A stretch of 64,000 nucleotides of DNA from Gp1-AA122 sp036378535 (GTDB lineage Bacteria; Acidobacteriota; Terriglobia; Terriglobales; Acidobacteriaceae): positions 1 to 64,000 of the forward strand of contig DASUWH010000071.1 of the NCBI GenBank assembly GCA_036378535.1, in the 5' to 3' direction. Position numbers and translations under genes: made by a program. This document shows positions 10,103 to 17,977 of this stretch, one piece after another. The notes under the pieces are model-generated. The model made no database searches and had not been told where the DNA came from. It was given only the letters and a program-made list of their open reading frames with translations. Numbering within the stretch: the stretch's first letter is position 1; each line of letters starts with the position of its first letter.

Positions 10103-10197
10103 AGAAACAACAGTAAGGATCTCATGCGGAGACAAGACCGCTTCGAACTCGCAAATGTTTAAGCAGGCACTGACTACTGGCTACCGACTCCTGCCTC

Positions 10198-11421
10198 CTA
10201 TTTCCGAGCGACCTTGTTGTCCGAATTTTCAAAAATTTCCGTGAGGACGTGCCCTTCCATCTGCACCGGCTGCTCGATCCCGTAAATGTGCAGGATCGTC
10301 GGGGCGATGTCGAATACGCTGGCCTGGAAGCCCATCAGCCGCAAATCGTGTTTGATACCGGGCCCCATGGCAAAGAACGAGCCGGGCACATCGTCGCCAT
10401 CCGCGAAATCATGCTTGGCGATGACCGGCGTGGTTTTTTCGTGGTCCATGTGCGCGTGCGGATCGGTCTCTTCGAACTCGCGCAATGGCTTAATCCCGTG
10501 ATCGGAAACGATGAACACATAAGTGTTCTCGTCCACATGCTTCAGAATCGTGCCCAGCACCTGGTCAAAAGCGACGTATTGATTCGGAAATGCATCCGGC
10601 CGCACCGAGTTGATCTTCGGATTGTATCCAACGTTGTAGGGCGCAATCGGGTACAGCCAGTGGCCGGTGCGGTCTTCGCAGGATTGCACCATCCACGTAA
10701 AATCGGTGGGGTGATTGGTGAGCAGGTAATCAAATAATTTGGTCTGCTGCTCGCGAATCAGATCGACCCGCTTCAGCCAGGAATCGATGACTTCGCTCTC
10801 ATGCCCGCGCAGTTGCTCGGCCGAAGGCATGCGCTCACAATCGATATAGAAATCCCCGACATTCTTCAGCAGCTCGGCTTTCATGGCCGCCGGATAAACC
10901 GCATCGCCGCCTTCCACTTCACTCAGCTTGGGAGCGCACAGCACGCCGTCTTCACAATTCTTGCCCCGCGTCAGCATGCCGCTGATCATGTACCCGTTCA
11001 CCGGCAGGACCGGGAACGTGGCCGGAACATTGGCCATACCGACAGTCACTCCCTTTTTCGACAGCATCGACCAGATTGGCTCCTTCTTGAGCATGTTCGT
11101 GTTGGCGGTGATACCGCCGACAACGAACCCAGTCACCCCGTTCTCCTCCGGCTTGGTGCTGGTGAACATGGTCGTATATGCCTTGGGGCAATTGGGTCCG
11201 GGCACAGTGCGAAACTTCCCGTACGCGCCGTTCTTGATAACGCGCGCCAGGTTCGGCATCTGTCCTTTGAGGATCAAGGGACGGATTACGTCCAATTCCA
11301 TGCCGTTGACCCCGATCACCACAACCCGCGGTTTAGGCTTGCTGCTCTGGTTCTGGGCGAATACGAACGTGGTCAGCAGGCAGAGCAGGAGCAGGCAGAA
11401 TTGCCACTTCCGAGCCATCAT
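10198..11421 (-). CDS. Type I phosphodiesterase/nucleotide pyrophosphatase-like enzyme
   Basis: An exported member of the alkaline phosphatase superfamily of about 407 residues. It has a signal peptide (MMARKWQFCLLLLCLLTTFVFA), the first metal-site strand RVVVIGVNGMELDVI, a threonine-bearing nucleophile region (PKAYTTMFTSTKPEENGV), and later SDHG plus a DPHAHMDHEKT histidine cluster for metal binding. It fits the AP-superfamily phosphodiesterase/pyrophosphatase family and lacks TPRs. The ATG at 11421 is preferred because AAGGGG lies 7 nt upstream and it begins the signal peptide; longer versions would bury that signal. It is transcribed divergently from the third TPR-fused paralog. Confidence 0.85.
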   Translation of the reverse strand: MMARKWQFCLLLLCLLTTFVFAQNQSSKPKPRVVVIGVNGMELDVIRPLILKGQMPNLARVIKNGAYGKFRTVPGPNCPKAYTTMFTSTKPEENGVTGFVVGGITANTNMLKKEPIWSMLSKKGVTVGMANVPATFPVLPVNGYMISGMLTRGKNCEDGVLCAPKLSEVEGGDAVYPAAMKAELLKNVGDFYIDCERMPSAEQLRGHESEVIDSWLKRVDLIREQQTKLFDYLLTNHPTDFTWMVQSCEDRTGHWLYPIAPYNVGYNPKINSVRPDAFPNQYVAFDQVLGTILKHVDENTYVFIVSDHGIKPLREFEETDPHAHMDHEKTTPVIAKHDFADGDDVPGSFFAMGPGIKHDLRLMGFQASVFDIAPTILHIYGIEQPVQMEGHVLTEIFENSDNKVARK

Positions 11422-11462
11422 TTGAACACCCCTTGGTAAAGGACGGATTGACGTGTAGTACA

Positions 11463-11468
11463 CCATTA
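11463..11468 (-). promoter_or_regulatory. Consensus -10 box for the phosphodiesterase gene
   Basis: On the reverse strand a perfect TATAAT sits about 42 bp upstream of the chosen ATG at 11421. No recognisable -35 hexamer is 16-18 bp upstream, so the promoter may be activator-dependent. Confidence 0.45.
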
Positions 11469-11502
11469 TACAACCGCGAGCAGCCGGCCGGAGCTGGAAA
11501 TC

Positions 11503-11529
11503 CGCGGTTTGCGGAAGACAAAAACCGCG
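11503..11529. promoter_or_regulatory. Inverted repeat between divergent phosphatase-family genes
   Basis: CGCGGTTT (11503-11510) and AAACCGCG (11522-11529) form a perfect 8 bp inverted repeat with an 11-nt centre, midway between two divergently transcribed genes and 24 bp before the forward start. It could be an operator for both genes or a leader hairpin of the forward transcript. Confidence 0.4.
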
Positions 11530-11553
11530 CCCTCTATGCTACCCTGATGCCCG

Positions 11554-13521
11554 ATGAAACCCTTGCCAATACTGGTTTTCAGCCTGCTTGCCGGCGTCCT
11601 CTGCGCGGCCCAGGCGCCCACCCAAAAGAAGTCGTATCCCGATATTTTTCTGGTAACCATCGATACGTTGCGCGCCGATCACGTGCACTGCTACGGCTAT
11701 GAAAAAGTTGCCACGCCCACGCTCGACCTGCTGGCAAAAGATGGCGCGCGCTTCACACAAGCTTTTACTCCCAGCCCCATTACCAATACCTCGCACACGA
11801 CTATCCTGACGGGCTTACTTCCCAGCAACCATGGCGTCACCGATTTTGCCGTGCCTCTCGCGCCCACGCGCGTGACCCTGGCGGAGCTGCTTAAGAAGCA
11901 GGGCTATCACACCGCTGCGTTTATCGGGGCGATTATTCTGGATAGCAAGTCGCTGGCTCCCGGGCTCGATCGCGGCTTCGATTTCTATGACAACTTTCCC
12001 CAGCAGGCCACGACCAAGTCCCGCTGGGGACGCGTAGAACGCCGCGGCATGGATGTGGTGCTGCACGCTGAGAAATGGCTGGACGCTCACCCCGCTGGCT
12101 CTCGCTTCGTCTGGGTGCACCTCTACGACCCGCATGATCCCTATGAGCCGCCTCCCCCTTTTTCCCAGACTTACAAGGATCATCTCTACGATGGCGAAAT
12201 AGCCTATGCCGATTCCGCTCTCGGGCACTTCATCCGGTATCTCAAAAAGCAGGGCTGGTATGACCCATCGGTTATTGTTGCCGTCGGCGACCACGGAGAA
12301 GGCCTGGGTGAGCATCACGAAGAGACGCACGGAATCTTTTTGTACGATTCGACCACGCATGTTCCGCTGATCTTCAAAATTCAAAATGGCGAGAAGGCGG
12401 GCGCCGTTGTTAGCGCCCAGGTACGCACGACCGACATCCTGTCCAGCATTCTTGATTTGGCCGGACTGCCCGCCCCGGGAGGCTTGGATGGCGAATCCTT
12501 GCTACCGTACCTTGCTGGCGCCGGCGCGGAGGATCGCATTGCCTTCGGCGAGACTGACTATCCCTTGCGTTTTGGCTGGGCGCCGCTGCGATCGGTGCGG
12601 GAAGGCGGATTTAAATTCATCGAGGCTCCGCGTCCGGAGCTTTATGATCTTCGTGCCGACACCGGTGAACTCAACAATCGCTATACCCCTTGGGATAGCA
12701 ACGTGCAAAAGTTCCGCGCGCAATTGGCGGAACTGAGGAGCAGGTTGCCGAAGCCGGAGCACGCGTCGGCCGGGGCGGTCGGGAAGGGAACTACTGACGA
12801 ACTGCGCGCATTGGGCTATCTGGGGCCTTCTGACGCATTGAGCTCCACCGCGGTGCCCGAGCCGTCGTTATTGCCCGATCCCAAGGACAAGATCGAGGAG
12901 CAGAACTTGCTGCATACCGCGATGCTGGCCGCCGATGACGGCCGCATAGCCGAGGCCCGGGTCGCTCTGGAAAAAGTTCTTCAATCCGATCCCAAATCAC
13001 CCACCGCATTGCTGCAACTGGGGCAGATTGAGCTGTCGGCGGGCAATGCAGATAAGGCTGCCGACTACCTGCGGCGTGCAACCACGGTTCGCCCCGACGA
13101 CGCTGCTGCCGCGTTGGACTATGCCCGAGCTCTCAATTTGAGCGGAGACCTTCCGCATGCGCGCGACGCGCTAGAGGCTAGCCTCAAGCTGAATCCCTCG
13201 CAATTTTCCGCGCGCCTTCTAATGGGCCAAATTTGTCTGCGCCTGCAGGATTTCAAAGCCGCCGAGGACCAGCTGGAGGCGGCCTTGTTACTGCAGCCAC
13301 ACAACGCGGATGCGCAGCTCGCGCTCGCGCGTGCCATGTTCGGACAAAAAGAATACCCGGATGCAACCAATGTTCTCGAGAGTCTTGCGAAATCCGAGCC
13401 CCGCAATCCCGAAGTGTACGACCTTCTCGCGCAGACCTACACGCAGATGGGAAAGAGCGACCTGGCCTTGCGAGCGCAGGCAAAAGCCAAGGCGCTACGA
13501 GCGCGCACTGGCTCGAAATAG
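11554..13521 (+). CDS. Sulfatase-like alkaline-phosphatase-superfamily enzyme fused to TPRs (3)
   Basis: A 655-residue third paralog of the TPR-fused enzymes, on the opposite strand. Signal peptide 1-20, metal-binding LVTIDTLRADHVHCYG, then the nucleophile motif T-N-T-S-H (Thr77), which has lost even the proline of the sulfatase signature, and VGDHGEGLGEHHEETHG for the second metal site. TPR units occupy about 440-650 (AEARVALEKVLQSDPKSPTA and following). Sequence details differ enough from the two reverse-strand paralogs that the duplication is not recent. The sequence suggests an exported, probably periplasmic metal-dependent phospho- or sulfo-ester enzyme whose TPRs tether it to partners. 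Confidence 0.88.
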   Translation: MKPLPILVFSLLAGVLCAAQAPTQKKSYPDIFLVTIDTLRADHVHCYGYEKVATPTLDLLAKDGARFTQAFTPSPITNTSHTTILTGLLPSNHGVTDFAVPLAPTRVTLAELLKKQGYHTAAFIGAIILDSKSLAPGLDRGFDFYDNFPQQATTKSRWGRVERRGMDVVLHAEKWLDAHPAGSRFVWVHLYDPHDPYEPPPPFSQTYKDHLYDGEIAYADSALGHFIRYLKKQGWYDPSVIVAVGDHGEGLGEHHEETHGIFLYDSTTHVPLIFKIQNGEKAGAVVSAQVRTTDILSSILDLAGLPAPGGLDGESLLPYLAGAGAEDRIAFGETDYPLRFGWAPLRSVREGGFKFIEAPRPELYDLRADTGELNNRYTPWDSNVQKFRAQLAELRSRLPKPEHASAGAVGKGTTDELRALGYLGPSDALSSTAVPEPSLLPDPKDKIEEQNLLHTAMLAADDGRIAEARVALEKVLQSDPKSPTALLQLGQIELSAGNADKAADYLRRATTVRPDDAAAALDYARALNLSGDLPHARDALEASLKLNPSQFSARLLMGQICLRLQDFKAAEDQLEAALLLQPHNADAQLALARAMFGQKEYPDATNVLESLAKSEPRNPEVYDLLAQTYTQMGKSDLALRAQAKAKALRARTGSK

Positions 13522-13624
13522 ATGAGCGAGCGATCGCCAACATTCGCGCGAAAGCAAACAGAGGGGCCGCCGGTTAGCGTGCCCCCTGCTCTGCGGCAGT
13601 CCTCATGCTCGACTGCCAAACTGG

Positions 13625-14236
13625 TTAGAACTTGAAATGCGGACCGAAGGTCACGCGCAGGTTATTCCGCGCGCCGTTCAGGAAGTAGATTTCATCGCCC
13701 ACATCAAGCCGCAAACCGAACGGTCCCCAGAAACCCTCAATACCGCCGCCGGGATAGACGGCAAACTTCGTGGCTCCGGTATCGATGCTACTGAAGGCAT
13801 TGCTAAAGCCCTGCAGAGGCGTTGCCGTCGTGGAGGCGAGGTTTACGAAACCCACCTTCCCGGTCAGAAAGAAGTCGGCGCCATGGCTGCCAAGATCGAA
13901 TTTGGGTCCGAACAGGCCGTGTAACGGGCGCGTTCGCGTCCTCGACAAATTCGTTGTGATATTGCTGGTTGTCGAATAGTTGCGCTCAAAGTCGTAAGCC
14001 ATTTCGGCTTCGATGGCGGTGTGCTCGCTCATATAGAATGCGGCGCGGCCTCCCAACCCCAGGAAGTTGACCGTGTTCCTGCTATTGATGGGTTCGAAAC
14101 CGTAATAATCGGCAAACACTCCCAACTCAACGTGGTTCTTTCGGGGTTGTTCAGTCTTGCGGGATGAATCATTCGAGCTCTGCGCCATCCCCATGGACGC
14201 AGTCCCAATAAGAATTGCCAATAGCCAAGTTCTCAT
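13625..14236 (-). CDS. Outer-membrane beta-barrel protein (OmpA/OmpW-like size)
   Basis: A 203-residue protein with a signal peptide (about 1-18, ending GMAQ) and alternating hydrophobic/polar strands, for example HVELGVFADYYGFEP, GLGGRAAFYMSEHTAIEAEM and GPKFDLGSHGADFFLTGKVG, ending LRVTFGPHFKF with the C-terminal phenylalanine recognised by the Bam machinery. It resembles the small porin-like beta-barrel domain families. It stands alone: the upstream neighbour converges and the downstream lpxD diverges. Function beyond being an outer-membrane barrel cannot be assigned. Confidence 0.75.
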   Translation of the reverse strand: MRTWLLAILIGTASMGMAQSSNDSSRKTEQPRKNHVELGVFADYYGFEPINSRNTVNFLGLGGRAAFYMSEHTAIEAEMAYDFERNYSTTSNITTNLSRTRTRPLHGLFGPKFDLGSHGADFFLTGKVGFVNLASTTATPLQGFSNAFSSIDTGATKFAVYPGGGIEGFWGPFGLRLDVGDEIYFLNGARNNLRVTFGPHFKF

Positions 14237-14518
14237 ACCCTGTCGTTCTCCTGTCGGACATAACCGGTTACCCCTTTGTGCCTCTCCTCACGAAACAGCG
14301 CTCTGGACGCGGCATTTCGGGTAACGTGATTTATGATGCGTGCTCATCGAGGTGGGTTGGGCTGACTAGCCCGCGACCGCAGACCTCAGGCCAGCAGCTT
14401 TCCTGACAACCTCTGGTCCGCGCTGGGCATCGTCCGAATATCGGCGGCAGACGATATAACCGTCCCAACAGTTCCAAACTTTGAGCATTGCTGCCAAGGC
14501 TATCTTTTCTTACCGCAA

Positions 14519-15535
14519 ATGTATAAAACATCTGGCATGGAACGCTCACTGTTCGAAATTGCGCAACTTGTCGGCGGCGAAATCGAGGGAGATGGCAATG
14601 TCAGGCTGGCAGGCATTGCCAGCGTGCGATCAGCTACCGGAAGAGATCTTGTTTTCGTAGAGGACGACAAACTTTTGAGCGATGCGCTTGCCTCCGGCGC
14701 TGGAGCCGTCATTGCCGGCAGGTTCTGCGAAGGCAAGACGTTTGCGAAACCGGTGCTCGTTTCCAATCAGCCGCGTCTCGCTTTCGCTCGTGCCGCGGAA
14801 TTGCTCGTTCCCGCAGCGCAGCACCGCCCAGGAATACACAAAACCGCAGTCATCGATCCAGGAGCAAGGCTTGGAAAAGCCGTAACTGTGGAACCGCATG
14901 TTGTAATCGAGGAGGGCGCCGTCATTGGCGACGGCACCCGGCTCGGGGCAGGCTCATTTGTAGGCAAGCGCGTCAGCATCGGCCGGCACTGTAACCTTGC
15001 CCCCAACGTCAGCATCTATCCGGGAGTGGCGATTGGTAATCACGTTATTGTGCACGCGGGAGCAACTCTCGGAAGCGACGGATTCGGCTATGTCCGCGAC
15101 AGCACCACCGGCCGCTACCAGAAATTTCCGCAGGTGGGCCGCCTCGAAATAGAAGATGATGTCGAGATCGGCGCCAACTCGACGGTAGACCGGGGCGCGC
15201 TGGATGTGACCCGCATCGGCCGCGGAACGAAAATCGATAATCTGGTTCACGTCGGCCACAATGTGCACATCGGTGAAGATGTCGTGATTGCCGCTCAAAC
15301 TGGTTTGTCAGGCAGTGCCGTGGTGGAAGATGCAGTCGTGATCGGTGGACAGGTGGGCATCGCCGATCATGTGCGCATAGAATCGGGCGCGATCCTGGGC
15401 GCCCAGAGCGGAATTCCGACGAAGAAAGTAATTCGCGGGAAAGGCGTGGTCTTCTGGGGCACCCCAGCCCGGCCCATCCGCGACTACTTGAAAGAGCTGG
15501 CTGTCTTGGCAAAACTGGCACGAAAGCGTAGTTAG
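14519..15535 (+). CDS. lpxD: UDP-3-O-acylglucosamine N-acyltransferase
   Basis: Third step of lipid A synthesis: transfers an acyl chain from acyl-ACP to the 2-amino group of UDP-3-O-acyl-glucosamine. The 338-residue protein has the N-terminal uridine-binding domain (about 8-105) followed by many hexapeptide repeats forming the left-handed beta-helix (about 108-320). The catalytic histidine lies in DNLVHVGHNVHIG (about His247), next to DRGALDVTRIG. The first ATG gives six extra residues before MERSLFEIAQLVGG; the inner ATG at 14537 is also possible because neither has a good Shine-Dalgarno. The last two codons and the stop lie inside a TAGTTAG-type repeat that mirrors the array behind the gene. 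Confidence 0.95.
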   Translation: MYKTSGMERSLFEIAQLVGGEIEGDGNVRLAGIASVRSATGRDLVFVEDDKLLSDALASGAGAVIAGRFCEGKTFAKPVLVSNQPRLAFARAAELLVPAAQHRPGIHKTAVIDPGARLGKAVTVEPHVVIEEGAVIGDGTRLGAGSFVGKRVSIGRHCNLAPNVSIYPGVAIGNHVIVHAGATLGSDGFGYVRDSTTGRYQKFPQVGRLEIEDDVEIGANSTVDRGALDVTRIGRGTKIDNLVHVGHNVHIGEDVVIAAQTGLSGSAVVEDAVVIGGQVGIADHVRIESGAILGAQSGIPTKKVIRGKGVVFWGTPARPIRDYLKELAVLAKLARKRS

Positions 15536-15552
15536 TAGTTGGTAGTTAGTAG
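15530..15552. repeat. Short TAGTTAG-type repeat overlapping the lpxD stop
   Basis: The stretch carries copies of TAGTTAG and GTAGTTAG, the reverse complement of the CTAACTA unit at 15578-15660. The two blocks could pair in RNA or form a cruciform about 25 nt apart, possibly acting as the lpxD transcription end. Confidence 0.6.
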
Positions 15553-15577
15553 CGAGGAAATTCGTTGCCCCTGACGC

Positions 15578-15660
15578 CTAACTACTAACTACTAACTACT
15601 AACTACTAACTACTAACTACTAACTCATAACTACTAACTCATAACTACTAACTACTAAAC
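15578..15660. repeat. Heptamer tandem repeat (CTAACTA)n
   Basis: Eleven contiguous 7-mers plus a 6-nt remnant run from 15578 to the base before the next ATG. Units 1-6 and 11 are exactly CTAACTA; units 7 and 9 are CTAACTC and units 8 and 10 ATAACTA. Such an array is prone to slippage. Because it occupies the whole ribosome-binding region of the next gene, a copy-number change would shift spacing upstream of that start rather than its frame. Confidence 0.95.
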
Positions 15661-16278
15661 ATGGCGATTGTTGTTATCGGCGGGCATTCTCGCAGCGTTG
15701 GCAAGACCAGCGTCGTCGCTGGCCTCATTTCCGCGCTCCCGGAATTTAATTGGACCGCGCTCAAGATCACGCAGTACGGCCATGGCATCTGCTCGGCCAA
15801 TGGACAAGCCTGCGATTGCGCGACCGCAGATCACAAGTGGGCCATTTCAGAAGAGAAAGATCGCTCAGGAAAATCCGATACCTCCCGGTTCTTGTTGGCC
15901 GGCGCCGAATCTGCTTTATGGGTGCGGACCGAGCAAGGGCGGCTGGCGGAAGCCATGCCTGCGCTACGCAACCGCATCGCGGCCAAGCGCAACGTTATCT
16001 GCGAATCGAATAGCATCCTGAAGTTCCTGCGGCCCGATATCTATCTGACCGTGCTCGATCCGGAAACCGCCGACTTCAAGGTTTCAGCGCGTGAGTTTCT
16101 GAATTTCGCCGATGCCCTCATCATGCATCAAAGCACAGCTTCCAAGATGGCCTGGAGCAACGTCTCTCTGAAGCCGGTCATGAGCAAGCCAACGTTTTCA
16201 ATCTACCCCCCACCCTATGTCACTCCAGAGATCATCAATTTCGTGCGCTCGAGATTAGAAGACGCGAACCACTCGTGA
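15661..16278 (+). CDS. P-loop NTPase, MobB/SIMIBI-like, function unknown
   Basis: A 205-residue protein beginning with a beta strand and Walker A loop (VVIGGHSRSVGKTS, Lys15). The loop type resembles the SIMIBI class, such as MobB, which supports guanine-dinucleotide cofactor synthesis, but I cannot assign it to MobB and no molybdenum-cofactor gene is near. A Cys cluster follows (Cys44, Cys51, Cys53 in CSANGQACDC, with His41 nearby), which could bind metal. It is not LpxK, which has a different GGTGKT loop, although it sits between lpxD and lnt. The ATG abuts the heptamer array and has no Shine-Dalgarno, so translation is probably weak or unusual. Confidence 0.75.
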   Translation: MAIVVIGGHSRSVGKTSVVAGLISALPEFNWTALKITQYGHGICSANGQACDCATADHKWAISEEKDRSGKSDTSRFLLAGAESALWVRTEQGRLAEAMPALRNRIAAKRNVICESNSILKFLRPDIYLTVLDPETADFKVSAREFLNFADALIMHQSTASKMAWSNVSLKPVMSKPTFSIYPPPYVTPEIINFVRSRLEDANHS

Positions 16279-16333
16279 TTTCTTTCCGCACTCTGCTTGA
16301 GCCAGGCCAAGGGCCTGCTGTTATCCTTTCTCC

Positions 16334-17977
16334 GTGCGGCAAATCGACAACAAAGCGTGGTTATTAGCGCTGCTATCCGGTATTTTGCAGATCCTGATCT
16401 TCCCCTTGCCGGGACTGTACGTCCTCTGCTGGATAGCGACCGCGCCTTTGTTGATAGCTATTCTCCGGGCGCGGCGGCCGGAGATCCTGCAGCTTAACGA
16501 CTCTCCCGTCCGCCTTGTGCCCGCAACCCCAGGGCAGGCATTCGTGTTGGCATACGTGAGCGGAATCGTCTGGTATGCCGGCACCTGCTATTGGGTTTAT
16601 GACACCATGCACCAGTATGGTGGCCTGAGCGCTCCTGCCGGGCTTGCGGTCTTGCTGCTGTTCTGTCTTTATCTTGCCCTGTATAACGGCGTGTTCGGAT
16701 TGCTGGTGGCACTGGCTGCCGACCGCGGCAGCCCTGTTCATCGGCGCGCCTTGCTCCTGGCCCCCTTTCTCTGGGTAGGGCTGGAACTGGCGCGCACCCG
16801 CATCAGCGGCTTCCCCTGGGACTTGTTAGGAACGGTGCAGGTCGACAATGTTCCCCTCGCCCGTATCGCTACCTTTGTTGGCGTATACGGAATCTCGTTC
16901 GAGATTATGCTGGTCAATACCGCCATCGCCGCTGCCTTCATACTCAAGCGAGATCGCCGGCAAGCGTTGCTCATGGCCGGTGCCGCCGCAATTTTCGTGT
17001 TGCAGGCTGGCCGCTGGTTACCCTTGCCCGCACTGTCTGCTGATCGTACCGCATACCTGGTACAGGAAAATATTCCGATCCTCGATAGTTCTGCCTGGAC
17101 CAAGGATTACTTCGAGACCACATTGCGCGCCCTGAACTGGATTACCGTCCACCCCGCCACCGAGCAAACCAGTTCGCCGAACCTGGTGGTTTGGCCCGAA
17201 TCGCCGGCCCCGTTCTACTCCGGCGATCCCCTGTTTCGCTTAGCCGCCAGTCAGACCGCGCGTGAGACCCGTTCCTGGCTGGTTACCGGTAGTATTGGTG
17301 TTCAAAATGCCAGCGCTACTCCCGTCCAAGCCACGCACGTATTCAACTCGGCTGTGCTGGTCAGCCCCGACGGGGACTGGGTTTCTCGTTACGACAAAGT
17401 GCATCTCGTTCCCTTTGGCGAGTATGTTCCTTTTCAGAAGCTGTTCGGCTTTGCGGGTGGATTGACCAAAGAGGTGGGTGACTTCAGTCGTGGTACCTCG
17501 CGCGAACCGCTCGACGCCGGCGGGGTAAAGCTTGGCGTTTTTATCTGTTACGAATCCATTTTTCCCGACGAAGTCCGCCAATTTGCCCACCATGGCGCCC
17601 AAGTATTTGTCAATATTTCCAACGATGGCTGGTACGGCGATAGCGGCGCCTATGCGCAACATCTTAACCAGTCCCGCATGCGCGCCATTGAGAACGATCG
17701 CTGGCTGTTGCTGGACACCAACACCGGCGTAACCGCATCCGTCGATCCTAACGGCCGCATTGTGGCGAGACTACAACGAAAAATTCGGGGTACTCTGATC
17801 GCCCCTTACGCCCTCACCCAAGTAACCACGTTCTACACTCGTCACGGCGACTGGTTCGCTTATCTGTGTGCGATAATTTCTGCAGGGATACTGCTCATCC
17901 CGGTTGGCTTCCGCGCCAACACGAATAACACTCATGGTCGAAGAACTGGAACAAGAATATTCGGCGCTCAAGGATAA
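16334..17977 (+). CDS. lnt: Apolipoprotein N-acyltransferase
   Basis: Inner-membrane enzyme that adds the third acyl chain to the N-terminal cysteine of lipoproteins. The 547-residue protein has about six N-terminal hydrophobic segments (residues 8-235) and a periplasmic carbon-nitrogen hydrolase domain with the full triad: Glu289 (VVWPESPAPF), Lys354 (RYDKVHLVPFGEYVPF) and Cys404 (GVFICYESIFPDE). A last hydrophobic segment near the C-terminus anchors the domain again. It starts with GTG after a CAGGCC-AAG-GGCCTG hairpin. Its last 44 bp overlap the start of prfB in another frame. Confidence 0.95.
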   Translation: MRQIDNKAWLLALLSGILQILIFPLPGLYVLCWIATAPLLIAILRARRPEILQLNDSPVRLVPATPGQAFVLAYVSGIVWYAGTCYWVYDTMHQYGGLSAPAGLAVLLLFCLYLALYNGVFGLLVALAADRGSPVHRRALLLAPFLWVGLELARTRISGFPWDLLGTVQVDNVPLARIATFVGVYGISFEIMLVNTAIAAAFILKRDRRQALLMAGAAAIFVLQAGRWLPLPALSADRTAYLVQENIPILDSSAWTKDYFETTLRALNWITVHPATEQTSSPNLVVWPESPAPFYSGDPLFRLAASQTARETRSWLVTGSIGVQNASATPVQATHVFNSAVLVSPDGDWVSRYDKVHLVPFGEYVPFQKLFGFAGGLTKEVGDFSRGTSREPLDAGGVKLGVFICYESIFPDEVRQFAHHGAQVFVNISNDGWYGDSGAYAQHLNQSRMRAIENDRWLLLDTNTGVTASVDPNGRIVARLQRKIRGTLIAPYALTQVTTFYTRHGDWFAYLCAIISAGILLIPVGFRANTNNTHGRRTGTRIFGAQG

